Assembly: GCA_014529385.2 (NCBI GenBank)
Contig: CM043966.1
Coordinates: 88,504,587 to 88,568,586 of the forward strand
DNA from: Adiantum capillus-veneris
Taxonomy: Eukaryota > Streptophyta > Polypodiopsida > Polypodiales > Pteridaceae
Length of the DNA: 64,000 bases
Direction of reading: 5' to 3'
Each line of letters opens with the position of its first letter. Position 1 is the first letter of the stretch. Of this stretch, positions 41,455 to 54,660 are shown piece by piece. Position numbers and translations under genes: made by a program. The notes below the pieces were generated by a model. That model had not been told where the DNA came from. It did not search any database and worked only from the letters and a program-made list of their open reading frames with translations.

Positions 41455-43388
41455 GAATACAAAACTAGGTGTGAAATCACTGTGTAATGTTTTTATGGAT
41501 TCATACATAGGATTTTCCATGCATTTATAGTTATATTTCCATCCACGTTGGTGGAGGAGCAGCCACTACATAGTCCCTACGGCACATTCAATGCTATACA
41601 TGAGGATATTGGAGCAACAAATTTTGCACATCTTTGCCTAACCAAACTGGTTCAAAGAAGGATTTTCTTCTATTCTCACTCCTATATTGTGCCTATTTCT
41701 ACACAGGAGTTTGGAAAGCTTGAACCCATCAAAGTATCTTCCTTATTAAGTATGGAGTGACCACAACCAGATTTGTGGTCGGTAGCATCTTTCAAGCAAA
41801 AGATGATAAAAGATGTCTAAAACTCTTTGAAATACTCTAAAGCTTCTAGGTCTATGGGCTTGAGTTGGTGTTTGCCTATTCATGTTTCATGCACATTTTC
41901 AAAGAGTTTGGATTTGTGGAGACTACCACAATGCTTGTATGTAAAGGTGTGCATTATGAGGAATTAGGAAGGCTTTTAGAAGAGGACTGGGGTTTAGTGG
42001 AGGGCATGCACAATGGGGATATGTACCGTTGTAAGGTTGGAGCTTCAAGTAATGGGATGCACTATTTAAAATCCTGCACCTCCTGGCGCTATTGCAAGCT
42101 TTGACATTGCAGTGAGGATGCCCAACGATGCTTTGGAGGCTATCCAAGTGAACAAGCATTGGACTCTCAATAATGTGCGAGAACATTTGGCTATTATGGG
42201 TTTTGAGACCCTTTAACAAGCACAATTTCGTTTGCAAGGTCACAGTGAGAATCATTCCACCTAATTTTCAATACATCATAGTTTGACGATCATTGGCTAC
42301 TTATTGTAATGAATGTCTGCATATTTGGAAGAGAATGGAAGACAAATCGAAGGTCAAGGAGGATTGGGGCATGGATGGAACTACGCTATAGCCTTCTCGT
42401 AGTGCCGGATTTCTGCAAATGCCCTTGCTATTTTTCGACGCCACGGAGGTTGTCTTGGGAGCACTTGCACATTTTTTGGTTGGCGGTGTTTAGGCTTCTT
42501 GAAAAACTTTGATTTGTGCGTGTTTACATGCTTTGGTGCTAGATCTGCAGCCTCTTCCGAGTCATCCTCTTCCCTTGCCTCCTGATGTTGTGTTGTGTGG
42601 GAGAGCTCCCTGGCCATGAGGCAGTGTCTTCCCCCCAAAGGGCACTCGGTGTGTGCGCGGTATCTAAGCTCGCTACCATGGTGGCTCTGCCTCTGATTTA
42701 GTATCTGTATGGACCACCCGAGCTCTGGATGGTCCTGCTTGTGATTGGTGGAGTAGTGACTCCTCCCTATCAAACTCTAGTATTTGATGGGCCTGCTCTT
42801 CTCACCAGCGTTGGGTGAGTTGCTTCACTCTACGTCGAGGTGTTTGTTGTTGTGCAAGTGAAGAATCTTCTACCCTTGGTGACTCTTGGGCCCGACTACC
42901 ATGCCCATTGCTAGAAGAGTGCTTGGAACGGCCAGGTATTCGCAGCCGTTTTCTTGTGCCTTTAAGCCATGCCGGTTTCTCACGTCCTTCGAGGGTGTTT
43001 CTATTGGCAGGTGGATGCTCTTTGGCAATTTTTTTGGTGCACGCCATTGGGTATGGTAAGAGATCACCTGTGCTTAAGAAATGAGTGGTTTACGAGAGCA
43101 TGCAATATTTATAAGGACCCATTTTAAGAGGGCCATGTTCACACTAATTTTTGAAAAAAACTATTATTTTTAAAGTAGATGCACCAAAATTTAGTAAAAA
43201 AATATGCTAAGAGTTGGACCTTTGCTTCACATGTAGTCACTCGCACAAAATCCACTTTGACCCTTGTCGCACTCAGCATTGGCGCCAAGCAGCATGCTTG
43301 GCGGGGCCTTGTGACATTTTCCACTTGTTGCTATGCAAAGTTCTCAAAGGTTACCTGCGTGCTGGTTGGAGCTATTTTGAGCATCATA
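41455..43388. other. No supportable gene
   Basis: Minus-strand frames at 43047-42802 and 42773-42381 are charged and Gln/Pro/Arg-rich with a stop between them. They could be a continuation of the unidentified protein at 43.4-45.5 kb, but carry no recognised domain. Confidence 0.3.
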
Positions 43389-45467
43389 TCAACCTAGCTT
43401 TCCTTGGGTTACTTTCTTCAAAAAGTGTCTGGATTTTTGTCCACTCATTAACACTTGTTGGGCAATTTCATGGGCCTCCCCTATGTTCTTTGCAGCAACA
43501 ATAGACACATTTCCACCATGATAGCCAATGGAATTCGAGAGTGTTTCCACCCTTTCAATCACTTCCTGGGACTTTTCCAATGGTTTCATTGTGAAAGCAT
43601 AGTCAATGTGGAGCTTCAATAGCCTATCAAAAATGCGCATGAATGTGTGTAATGTACAAAAATATACATTTGCTAGAGGAAATGGAAAGATTGGATTCCA
43701 AGCCACCATGGTCCCTTTTGCACGGTCTGGGGCATTGAGCATGGGACATCTCAAAATAAATGCTTTCCATTCTCTGCCTTCATCTCCGACATCACGATAG
43801 TCCAGCCCTTGTTCTCCATCCCCTTGCCATGGAAGCATTAAACCGACCTTTGTAGAGATCTTGTGTGATCTTTGTCTATTAGGTTTGTACCCTCGAGTGA
43901 AAGATGGACAAGGCATGAAAGAAGAAGCCCCTTGTTTGCAGCCAAGCAAACACTTTATGGTCTTCAAGTTTCCACGTAAGTGCCACTCCACATCATAACT
44001 ACCAAAATCCTCAACCTGCAACTTCTCACCTACAATTTGGGAGTGTATTACTTATGTGATCCATGGAGTTCTCTCAAAAATCCATGAAAGTACTCCATTG
44101 GTCTCTTTGGGTACCTCAGTAGCACCCAACCACCAAATGTCTTTCTCTCATTGCACACTAAAAGATGGCTTGGAGATGGTTCGACTGAATCCCTTTGCTT
44201 GGTTTGCAAAAGGGCCTCATTCATTAAAGTGACACTTAGCCTCTCTAACCTTTGACCTTTCACTATTTGACACTAATCAAATTTCAGCACAAAAGCGACC
44301 TTTGTGCCAAGCACTACAAAATAAATAGTGGCAAAACCTTATACTTCAAAGTCTATGATAAGAACACAACCAAAAGAAAGAAGTATAGTGTGTCACCTTC
44401 TTTAGGTAACTTGTAAAATCTAAGCATGGCTTGTTGAAGCCTTCGAAGAAGTGCTAAGGTGCTTTGGGCATGCTGTGTGCATGGGTGGTTGCGGACATGG
44501 GTGAAGCACTATTGGAGGATGCTACAGAGGGATGGAAGGAGTTAGTGGCAAGTTTTTGACCTAGGTGGAAGCTATGTGATGCAGGGGGTAGGGCAACCCA
44601 CTTGAGGTTTGGTAGTAGTTGGCAGGAGTAGGGCCTTGTACATATGGGGTTGTTTTGGTTTGCTAGTAGTTTTTGCCAGTTTTTACAGCAAGTAGAAGAA
44701 TAAAATTGCTTTTTGGTTAAACATAAATGTTCAACAAGGGGGTTGGACAATGATGGTGTAGCCAAAGTGTGTCGATCCTAGCAGAGGGCACAAACAATGA
44801 TGTGTATGCTTATAGATGCATGCAGGCAAAGAGCTAGAGCACACGGGGAGAACTTGTGCAGGTAAGTGACAACAGAGATGTATGCTTTATGTGGTTTTCT
44901 AGGCCAAAAGTGGTCCAGATAGAGCCTGACAGGGCGGCAGATGAAGGTTGATCAAAGTTCACAAAAATATTGTTTCACAGTGTGTAAGGGAAGCCCTTAT
45001 CCAAAGTTCTTATAGAGTGTTTCTTACCTTTTTCCCTTGCCTTTGTTGTGCATGAAGCATAAAGCAAATTTAGCATTGTGTCCTCAATGTGTAGGTTTTC
45101 CCCAATGCGGGAGAACACATATCTTCATTTGTGGCCTTCTTTGCAAGGTTGACCTTGTGCGGAACGGAAAATAGATTTTCCATAGTGCCACCCTCTTTGA
45201 GTGCATCCTTTAGGAGTTGAAAATAGCCTAATAGGCTTTGGTGTTGATCCCAGTCTCATCACAAGCTTGTTGCACGTCATCTTCACTAACCACATTTCTC
45301 AATTTGCGCACAAGGGCCTTGGTGACTGCATTCTTAATGTGCTTCCCTTCAGGTGATTGTAAGATAGAAATCACATCATGGGTATTGAGAAAACTAGCGA
45401 GACGGTTGAATTGATCATCTTGGCTTGTTCCACCGCATGCCTCTTGGATGAAGTTTCTAGCAACCAA
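43389..45467 (-). pseudogene. Unidentified protein, three pieces in order (possible mobile-element protein)
   Basis: Read down the minus strand, three coding-like pieces follow one another. 45467-45228 contains NRLASFLNTHDVISILQSPE and KALVRKLRNVVSEDDVQQAC. 44290-44048 contains KVAFVLKFD, a stop, then VKGQRLERLSVTLMNEALL. 44021-43389 is 210 codons with VEWHLRGNLKTIKCLLGC, ASSFMPCPSF, VYFCTLHTFMRIFDRLLKLH and SIGYHGGNVSIVAAKN. Together they look like one protein broken by stops. I associate this layout, from memory and unverified, with an uncharacterised multicopy protein family of early-diverging plants and algae. I cannot name a fold or function. The 0.9 kb between pieces 1 and 2 shows no continuation. 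Confidence 0.45.
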
Positions 45468-46839
45468 TGAGATAAATGTTAGAAAATAGTGTGAAGTAAG
45501 AATATATCATGCAAGTAAAGACCAAATCACCTTGTGGATATCACTTGTTGTTTGCATGCTCCACCCAAATGTGCAAGGGTTTCAATGGCTGAATATGTGT
45601 GGTTGTGTTTCCTTGCACCAAGGGGTGTTTCTTTCAAATATGTAATGGTGTTGGAAAGCTTCATAATGTGGGCATCATTTTCCTACATTTTTTGTCGAAG
45701 AGTTTCAACCTCCCTCTCTGAAGAGGCAATACTATCTTGTAGTGCTACCGTCTTGAGTTGAAGAGCTTGACATTCGTGCATCCACATATGCAAAGAAGCA
45801 CTTGCACTCATACACAACCGCTTGCAATAGCAGCCTAACAAGCATGCTTCTCCCCTCCCAAGATATTGAAGAAATGTCAAAAGGCTATTAAAGGATGGAT
45901 GGAACTGGCTTATAGAATCGTAAGGTTACAAATGGGCATCCACCCAAATGTCGACATTCTTCTCACCGACGACACGACGTTCCTGTGATGACCCTTGATC
46001 ACCCTCATATGCGGCCTTCGGTGTAAACACCGTGGGCAAGCGAATATGTACGCTTTTGGTGTGCAGAGTACGTGGTGGTGGAAGCAAACGATTTGTGATG
46101 TCCGTAAGCACCATGACAGTTGTTGCGTGAGGAAGCAAAAGATAAAAATATAGAGCGGGAGGGAGAGGGAGGAAGATGGCATGGGAGGAGAGAAGGGGGG
46201 AGGGGGGAGGGAGGGATTTGGGAGGAGGAGGAAGGGTAGGGGTAGGGAGGGAGAGGAGAGGGAAAGAGGAGGGAGGAGGAGGAGAGAACAAAGTGTTCTT
46301 TATTTGTTGAAAAAAAAGATTTTGAAAAAATAGACTTTTAAAGCTTGTAGGTTAAAAAAGGGTCAAAAAATGATTTTTGGATATGTATATATCTTGGGAG
46401 GGAGTTTTACGTAAAAAATAAGTAAAAATGAGTTTTTTTAAAAAAAGTCAAATTTTGGTTCTTGGTGACCCACGTTTTTGTTGATGTGGCCATACCCCTA
46501 TACTTCCTTAACTCTCAAAAAGTTAGAAAGAGAAAGTAACCTCTTAGGTCCACATCCTACATTTGTCTAAAATAAAGGCTACAAAAGCCTACTCAAAACT
46601 ACCTTCTTTAATGCCCTTGTTCCCTTAGCCCTACACAACATTAACCTTAATCCCTAAAAATTAGGATTCCTTACAAGGCCCATGCCAAGTCCATATTTCT
46701 CCTAATGCATAGCCTAAGTGTTCCATATTTTTTATGCTTATATAGTTGTCTTGATATTAGCACAAATGAGCATGTTTTCTCAATGATCGATGGATCCCTC
46801 TCAATTTTTAGTAGAACTGATGGTGAACAATGGTATTAC
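45468..46839. other. Intergenic, purine-rich tract
   Basis: 46155-46290 is almost pure purine (GGA/GGGA-rich) on the plus strand. No gene recognised. Confidence 0.5.
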
Positions 46840-49700
46840 ATATTTTTCCTACATCGATATCATCTCAATATTGAATAGATACAAATCAAGAAAATCGTCA
46901 TCAATTCGTGCTTCTCCATGAGTCAATCAAGACAAATTGTCCACCCTCTGATGCATAGTGCCCTTTTTTACGACTATAGTGAAATCAAACTCAAGAAATA
47001 TAATAAACCACTACAAAATTTGTTATGTATTGCATGTTTTGTTCACTAAGTATAATAGTGATCGATGGTCCACAAAAAATATAAATGAGAATGTGGTATC
47101 TAAACTTTTTCAGGGCATAGACCATTCTCAATTCTTCTCTCTCTGTGGTTGTGTAATTTCTTTCCACACTACTGACTTGTTTGTTGGAATGACAGATGGA
47201 AAAATCCATACTGTTCTCTCTGGGGTTGTGCTAGGATGCATCCGATTGCATATACCAATGCATCTACGTGGACATGAGAGATCTTATCCCAATCAAGCGA
47301 TTTCAAAATTGGAGCAAAACTCAATCTCTTATTCAATTGTTGAACTCTTTTTCACATTCTTCACTAGACTCAAACTTTGTGGTGATAGCATAGAGAGGTT
47401 TTGCAATGACTGCATACATATATATAAACCTTCGATAATAGCCACAATGGCCCATAAAGTCTTGTACCTCTCTAACTTTTGTGGCCAAAATTTTCTCTTC
47501 TCTTACCATGAAGATGCATTTCTCTAGATTTAAGAAGATACATAAGTCTTGCACTTCTCAAAAAATATTTTTTAGGTGCTCTGCGTGTTTGTTTCTCAGT
47601 AGAGAATATACACATAAGTCATCCATGAGAATTTTAAGAATTGTCTTAGATATTCCTTGAATGAGAACTCACTAGTCTCTAGAATGTGGTAGGTGCATAG
47701 GTCAAGCCAAATGGCATCACTTTATAAGAAAATATGTCTCATTTAATTGCAAAGGAAATTTTGTGTTGATCCTTTGGCTTTATTGTTAGCCAATTATATC
47801 CCAAAAAGCCATCAATAAAGATGTAATCTTCCTTATGTGTAGTTCTCTCAATCACATGATTTGTGATTAAGGGATTTGTGATGAGTAAGGGATACTTGTC
47901 TCTTATGGTGGTAGCTTTTACCTGCTTGAGATTCATACACACTAGAAATTTTCCATTCTTTTTGGGCACTACCATGATTGGCAAAACCCAATCTATGTGT
48001 TCAATCTCATAGATAAACTCCGACTCTTTAAGCCTATCTATCTCCTCTTTGATTTTCTTCAAAGCTGGTTCATTGTAAGTGTAGGGATACTATCTTTGCG
48101 GTTTGGCATCACTCTTAAGGGGTCTTTGTATGCTCACATATACTTGGATCCACTCCCTTAAGGTCCTAATGACCAATCAAACACATCTCTATACTGCTTG
48201 AGGGTAGCTATTAGAAGTTTCTCTTGCTCCTTAGTGATGTCTGTAGCTATGTAAGACGATCTTAGTTCTTCTCCTAGTTCAACTAGATCAATCTTCTTGG
48301 CATTCTGAGGTCCATCATAAGGTGTACTTGGCTCCTTGAGTTCCCTCATTGGCTGCTGAATCACAATTATTTGGTCTTGGATGGTGTACTTTCTATAGTG
48401 ATAAGGTGCGTCAAATTTCTCCGTGCTGGATTTCTTGTCACTTTCTATCTCTGTTGTCAAAACTTCTTTTAAGGTCTATTTTAGCTTTTGATATTCCCTT
48501 TTTTTCTTAGTTTTGGACATTCTCGATGATGTTTTAGCTGTGTCCTAGGGCTTCTTTTTTCTTTTCTTCTTTGGGTTTGTGTTTAGAGAAGTTGATTTCA
48601 ATGGATTTTTGGTGATTTTATCTAGAACACAATCATCTCCTCCCACGAGCATAAAATGCTGCGTTTTTTTTCTAATCAAGGAATTGTTTTTTCTTGTTTA
48701 ATTTGTTGTTTTCTCGCTTGTTTTGTTTGGTATCTTCATTTTCTTCTTTATTTTTGATTTGGAAAATTATAGAAGATTGCCTAGTTTTGTTTTGGTTTAT
48801 GATTGTTTCCTCAACTACTCGATAGCTCATCCTCTGTGTCATTTTCTAACTCATCATCTCACGAATCTTGAAACTCCTCATCGTCATCATCGCTAATATC
48901 TTGAATGGAAACCTCATCCACTATTCGTTTGCAATAAGCTATTTTATCATTTTCCAAGTTTGGTTCCAATATAGCATTCACATTTGAAAGGGCATTATGT
49001 CAAAACCATTTTCATCGCAAAATTTTGTGGGTGTTGACTCATTCATGCACACATCTAGAGTCACCAATATTTGATCCCATCCAAAGGGATCCAAAAATTT
49101 CTCTTGTATGTAGATTTTATCCTCTACCAATCGCTCTCAGATTAAAGCTTCTTTTCCCAAGCTTCCATATTTAGATGCTTTGCACATCCAAATATGTGTT
49201 TATTTATGTCAACCAAGCAGGTAATGGTTTCTTGGATTCCATAGTTATGTCAATGTCTTCCACTGAGGTTCAATTAGCATCTCTATAAATATGGTCCCTT
49301 ATAGTGAACCTCATTGTTATGCCTCTATGCCTCAAGTAGAGATGTTCATAGCCCAATCTTGAACCATTTTGAGTTGACATATGAATGGTCATCCCAAGAT
49401 AGCATCAAAGCTATTACTTTTTCCAAAGTCTACTATGGCAAAAGCATGCTTGCATACTCAATTCCACAAGTGGACAATATTATTTGTTCAAGCATACCCA
49501 AATGTCTTTCTACAAATCTGTATGCTAGTTGCAATTTCATACTTGTCTTCTTGAGAGCTAGTCTTCCCCATTTCTCCCAAATTTATTTTGTAGCAATGGC
49601 TACCCTATGGGGTTTACTGGTGAGATCAAACAAGGACATAAAGATACTTAGACATACCTAAGATAGGTTTGACAATTTTCTGATTTTCTTCAATGCACCT
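46840..49700 (-). pseudogene. Ty3/gypsy pol relic (protease, RT, RNase H)
   Basis: Highly decayed minus-strand copy. About 49700-49310: a protease-like segment (KKTSMKLQLAYRFVE, ILSTCGIEYASM) matching the protease region at 62.4-62.9 kb. 48460-48158: linker with KEQEKLLIATLKQYRDVFDW. 48062-47739: RT N-terminal half (IKEEIDRLKESEFIYEIEH, VVPKKNGKFLVCMNLKQV, TIRDKYPL). Near 47650 the YMDD equivalent reads LMDD. 47554-47333: GHCGYYRRFIYMYAVIAKPL, after an internal deletion. 47209-46991: RNase H (ERNYTTTEREELRMVYALKK). To about 46840: a linker with LYLFNIEM. No integrase was found. It belongs to the same family as the copy at 57-64 kb but is older. Confidence 0.8.
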
Positions 49701-50763
49701 TAGATCAGATGCAATGTTGATGGTTTTCTACTTACCCTACTTCTACTGAACATGAAAAAAGAGTGCAAAAAGTGGAAAATTCAAATTTTAATCTCAAATA
49801 TCTACTTACTACTTAGGTGATACCCTTACAGACCACTAGCTAGTCTCAAGAATCTTTCACCTAATTTGTCCTACTAAACTACTGCAATCAAGGTCCTTAC
49901 CGAGTATCTCTACTCTCAACCACCTCTGAGCCATGATAAAGTCAAAAAACGTGTTACTCTAGCCAAAACTAGAGGACGTGATGGAAATTCGAGTGAATGC
50001 TTTGGGATTTTCTCTATTCTAGGTTGCCCAAAGCTAGACAACACCGTCCGCCTTCAAAATGAAGTTGAAAGCCTCTACAAGGAGAACTATAAGCTGAAAC
50101 AGAGACTCGTTGCCATCGAGGCTCGGCTCACTCCAGTGGAGAACGGCAAGAGAAAAGAGATGGAACAAATGGACTTCATGTTTAACAAAACAAAGGTAAA
50201 AGTAGAGCCCACCCTCACCATGTGTTGGCGGATACGCCGCGACAGACGTCAGTACAGAGAGAACTCACTTGACAAGATTTGTCAGCTAAGAACGAAGCTC
50301 GACCCACAGGCGCGTGGAAGCAAGCATAGGGTGTCAACCTACACTCGAACGACTCTCGACTACTTCCTACAGAGGTCTCTACCCAATGTCTAAGCTACAG
50401 CCTTCAAGAGTGCATAAGAGGAGATTTCCTACAATGCTTTCAAGAGCCAAATACCCATCAAACGTTCTTGAAACGCCACAGAACTTGAAGGAAACCCTAT
50501 TAACACCAATAGGTCGCTCCCCTAAGGTCCATGAACCTAAACACCTGGTGCAAAATCACGTAGGATGTCTAGTCGAAATTTGCAGGTCGTCATTTCTGAA
50601 AACTAAAGTGCCTAATGTGTAGCTCTACTCGATGCGAACGCGTGGATATGCTGAAATGCAAAAACAGACAACGTATGCTCATCGAATCACTAGATATAGC
50701 TCGTGGGTCGAGTTCGCGAAGCCAGACCGTACACCCGCAATGTAGGTATTGGTGCGTAGCTCT
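49701..50763. other. Intergenic, with a short plus-strand coiled-coil frame
   Basis: At about 50020-50393 the plus strand reads NTVRLQNEVESLYKENYKLK and on through a leucine-heptad segment, preceded by a possible splice acceptor (TCTATTCTAG, ending at 50019). The frame ends at 50391-50393. It may be an isolated exon, but no neighbouring exon was found. Confidence 0.3.
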
Positions 50764-51134
50764 TGTTGGGGGCAACAGGCTGCACTTCTCCGCACTCGAT
50801 TCCGACCACCGGTGCGTGCGTAGCGTCAAGATAAAACTCTCACTCTCTCTCATACACAGTACGCTCACTCACACAGACAACACTTTTAAAAATGAAAAAG
50901 TTTTTTTTATTAAGGTCAAAAGTGGTATAAATACCTTACAATCTCAAACCCTAATGTTCCAATTTAACCATCTACTCAATCTAAATGTCAAAAATGGGAT
51001 ACAAATGTGGAAGCTTCTGCAAGCCCCACTATTTACAAAGGTGAAATGATGGTTTTTCTCAATTAAAGAATAATTACAAAAAATAATATTCCACCAAGCA
51101 ATCATTCTTTGTTGGGTGTGTCCAGCTGCTAACA
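50764..51134 (-). repeat. LTR (3' LTR of the coiled-coil-encoding element)
   Basis: On the minus strand the sequence begins TGTTAGCAGCTGG directly after a G-rich polypurine tract and ends GCCCCCAACA, giving 371 bp with TGTT...AACA ends. Inside are a TATTTATACC box and a CTTAATAAAAAAAAC polyadenylation-like signal. The candidate target-site sequence beyond it is GCTCT (50759-50763). A matching 5' LTR was not seen in the window. Confidence 0.65.
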
Positions 51135-51150
51135 GTCCCCCCCTCCTGGT
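51135..51150 (-). promoter_or_regulatory. Polypurine tract before the LTR
   Basis: The minus strand reads CAGGAGGGGGGGAC immediately before TGTTAGC, typical of plus-strand priming sites. Confidence 0.75.
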
Positions 51151-51189
51151 TCATGTCGTCCTCGACATGGCAGTTGAGCTGCTTCTTTA

Positions 51190-54100
51190 GTGGAGGCTTT
51201 CTCGCATCTTTAGAAGGGACTCATATCGCGCATGCTGAGCCAGTAATGTCGGGCCGAATATCTCTTTGTTGATGGTGAAGAAGCCGGTGTAGAAGACTCC
51301 TTCAAAGGCCTAGAGGTGATACGAAGGCAAAAACATGATTCTCTGATAAAGTGCATGTATCACCTCATGAGAAGGCTGAGCAGACAGATCGTAAGCACAT
51401 CTATATGTATCTTGGAAGAAAAAGGTACTGTCTGTTGCCTGTCTAGGTTTAAAGGTTTCGAAGACCGCCAGAAGTGTTTTACATATTTTTCTAAGCATGA
51501 TGCAAGATAGGTCAGGCGAGCTAGTGAACAATTTGATGGCGCCCATTAGGGTTTTCACCATGTAGTGCTCACTCATTCTCTCACCTGCCTTCAAGCCCGG
51601 CAGCTCCGGGTAATTGAGCCAAGTGGGTTGGCTTCTCTGCAACAGCTCGTGTGCTTTCCATGTTCGCATCATTGGTAGAGGGCAAAAACTGAGGTTGTCT
51701 CTGATTCTTTTAGGCGCCTCTACCAGATGTATTAAATACTGCAGATATTTGGTGAGCCATGCCTTTCTCCACCTAGGTTGAGAATCCACTATCAGCTTAA
51801 CTCCTTCAGGTTTGGAGATATTTGCTTTGTATAATGGCACTATTGGCTCCTCTTTTATCTGTTTGTTGATCGTTGCAGCTTCATACTTTAGAAGTGGATA
51901 TGGGAGAGAAGGCTGTAGCTATTCACGCCGAATGATACTGGCATCTATCTTCTGAATGGTCATAGATTTAAGCACTCTCTGCTCCCACTCCAATGCTTCT
52001 TTGGTTGTGTCTCTTACTGCCGCTTCTATGGCCTTCTGCATCTTTTCTTCTTCTTCTTGTGTCAGATCCTGGGGTTCTTGTGAGGGTCCCACCAGGATGT
52101 CCTCTTGCATGGTGGTGTCCACTGGATCTGACACATTTTCTATGTCAATACCCTCCATTGCTGCTGGCCCGGTGCTAAACTGTTGCTCTTCAGTTTTTTA
52201 TTGGCATTTCAGCTCATCTATCTGCTTCTGAAATGTCTTCTTTGCCTCTTTCCCTTGATCTCTCATGTTCACTAGGAGGTCGTTCAGATCTGCATTGATT
52301 TTTTCCGCCTCCTCGAGCTTCCTCTTGATGTCTTCGTTTTCTGTTCGCCATCTCTAAAATTCCTCGTCCATCTTCATTTTCACGGCTTCTAGCTCAGTTT
52401 TCATGGCTTCGTTCTCTTCTTCAAGGCGGTTTTGCATTACAAGAGATCCCTCGGCCAGCATCAGCCTTTGCCTTTTCTCTAGTGTCAACTCCTTTTGGAG
52501 TTCCTTCATTTGTTCTTCATACAAATCATTTTTTGAAGTTGTGCCACTCGAGCTACCAGCTCTGACTTTGGACGGAGATGCCTTTAGCCTTTGGATGGTC
52601 TGATCTTTCACTTTCATCTGATCTTTCAACTCGATCACTTCATCCTGGATTGCCTCATGTTCTATCTCGGCCTTTTCCTTGGCATTCCTCAAGGTTTCAA
52701 CCTCTTTGGACTCTTTAGCAAGTTGTAGTGTCAGGTTGTTCCTCTCTTTTTCCGCATCTGTCAGTGACTTGCTGATTTTCTTGTATTCCTCTTCTGCTCT
52801 TTGAAGCTTGTGTTCGGCTGCCGGATTTGTCGTTCCATCTCTTGGCATCTTTGTAATACCGCGTCCAGACTGGCTTGCAACTTTGTCTGTTTCCCTATAT
52901 TCTCTTGGCCCTGTTTTTGCAGTGAGTTGATTTCAGAATTGATGTGAACTTCATTGGTTTTGAGATTATCAATCTCACTCTCAGTGGCCATTGATCTTGC
53001 TTTGAGCCCGGTTAGCTTTTGCATTACCACATCCCAATCATTGGTCAGTGGCTGTAGGTCCACTGTATTGGTGGCCATTTCCTTCAACTCTACTAACCGA
53101 AGGCTCTGCAGAGATTCCTTGGGTTTTGTGCTTGCCAACTTAAAAGCTATCGTAGCTGCCTCTTCTCCAGAGTACCCCGCAACTAGTAGATCAAGAAATA
53201 TTCTAAAATTTCTTTCCTCTGGATCGGGCTTCTCCTCTTTTGGCTCATTTTCTGCCTTCTGCTCTTCCTCTTTGTTCTTCTCTTGCTTGGACTCTTTTTG
53301 TTCCTCAAGTCTATTCAGCTCCTCTTTATGTTGGGTTTGTGGAGGGCTAAGGGGAAGTGGTGATGGTGGTGGGTTGGATTCCCGGCTTGACAGTGGAGTT
53401 GGTGGCTTCTTCTTGAAATCCCGGTTTGCCTTGGTCTTTCTCTCTCTTTCTTGGCCTTCCTGCTCTTTTAGCAGTTGTCGTCTCACTTCGTCCACTTCTT
53501 CTTCTGTAAATGGGATATTCGGGATATTCTCCGCCGTGGCATCTAAGATCTTGAAGTTTTTGATATAATCTTCGAACCGATCCCGGTGAATCCTTCGAGA
53601 TGATCCCGACATGGCTTCTAGGGATGGCTTCCACAACTCGCTTAGATCTCCCTTGAGTGCTCTTTCGGCTCTGAAACTTTCCATCAGTCTTTCGAGCCGC
53701 GCCGCTTTCTGTGACTTGGTTTCCTTGATTGGCACTTGTAGACTTTCTTTCTTTCCCTTCTTTGACTAATGCGGCTCTTCTAGCACGGTCTCTAACCGGC
53801 GCTTCATCCTTGTGGCTACCCTGGGTGCCTTAGGAGGTTCTTCTTCTTTATCTTCCTTTAGCTTTAGCCAATCATTTTGTGAGGGAGGTTCAGGTCAGTT
53901 TCCTTTGGCATGCAATGCTCCATAGACAACTTTTGTTATCAGCTCACCAGGTACAATATAGGTGGGGTTTCTGTTCCCCATCTTCACCAGATTGTCGTGG
54001 ATGTAAGCGGTCTCTTTTGGTTTGCCTTTTTGCATTGCCCAGATGAAAGTGGTTGCAATGGCTCCAGGTGGCATTCTGTATTTTTGTGGCCGCTTTGTAC

Positions 54101-54660
54101 ACATGTGGAAGTATTGATTGTAGAGTTGGCTCATGATAGCTACCTTTGGGTTTGCAATGTCTTCAAATGTGTAGTTATTCTTCTTTTCCGAGTAGACCTT
54201 GACTTCATCTCTCCTCTTTGTCACACTGTCTCCTTTGTTTGAGATGTCAAGTACGGCTGCCACCACCTTTTCTGTGATGACAATCATTGTATCCGGCTTG
54301 CCTTGTAGATCAGTGACTCGGGCCACTCCATCTTCTTTGATTGTGGTGACAAATTCCCACACTCTTTTGATATCAATCCCTGTTGGCAAAGCTTCAAAGT
54401 AGTTGTGGATATCCAGCTTCTCCAAGTAATTCCCCATCTTGCTCCTGAAAAATTCATTGAGCTCTCGTGGTATCATGGGTAGCTCCACTGTATTTCCTTC
54501 AGGATCTTTGAATACTCCTTGGTAGATTCTCATATCATTGGACTCTAGCAGATCATCTTGAATCCATGTGCTTGTGGGCTTCAGGGTTCCTTATGGGATC
54601 ATAAAAGGCTCCACTTCTTCTAAGTAGTCTTTTATAGTCATTCTTTTCTTCTTTGGAGGT
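51190..54660 (-). pseudogene. Large coiled-coil protein of an LTR retroelement, nonsense-riddled
   Basis: About 1,150 codons on the minus strand form one protein. It begins near 54660 (KSPPKKKRMTIKDYLEEVEP) and continues at 54533 through YQGVFKDPEGNTVELP, GIDIKRVWEFVTTIKEDG, MPPGAIATTFIWAM and NPTYIVPGELITKVVY. Around 53735-52761 come a Pro/Glu/Lys-rich hinge and long heptad-rich helices; 52848-52354 is coiled coil. It ends with 51840-51310 (RWRKAWLTKYLQYLIHL, MRTWKAHELLQRSQPTWLNY) and runs to TAA near 51190, just before the polypurine tract. Breaks: stops near 54590, 53895 (TGA), near 53767 (TAG), 52354 (TAG), near 52200 (TAA), 51919 (TAG) and 51310 (TAG), plus one frameshift near 52830. I see no zinc knuckle, protease or RT. 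The function is unknown; a capsid-like or accessory role is only a guess. Confidence 0.65.

Noticed and set aside
42802-43047. Histone H3-like start (MACTKKIAKEHPP)
   Set aside because: Resemblance is limited to a few N-terminal residues; the rest is unrelated and soon hits a stop.
46958-47527. 189-codon plus-strand frame
   Set aside because: Antisense to gypsy RNase H/RT fragments that are recognisable on the minus strand.
52954-53568. 204-codon plus-strand Ser/Phe-rich frame
   Set aside because: Antisense shadow of the Glu/Lys-rich coiled-coil frame on the minus strand.
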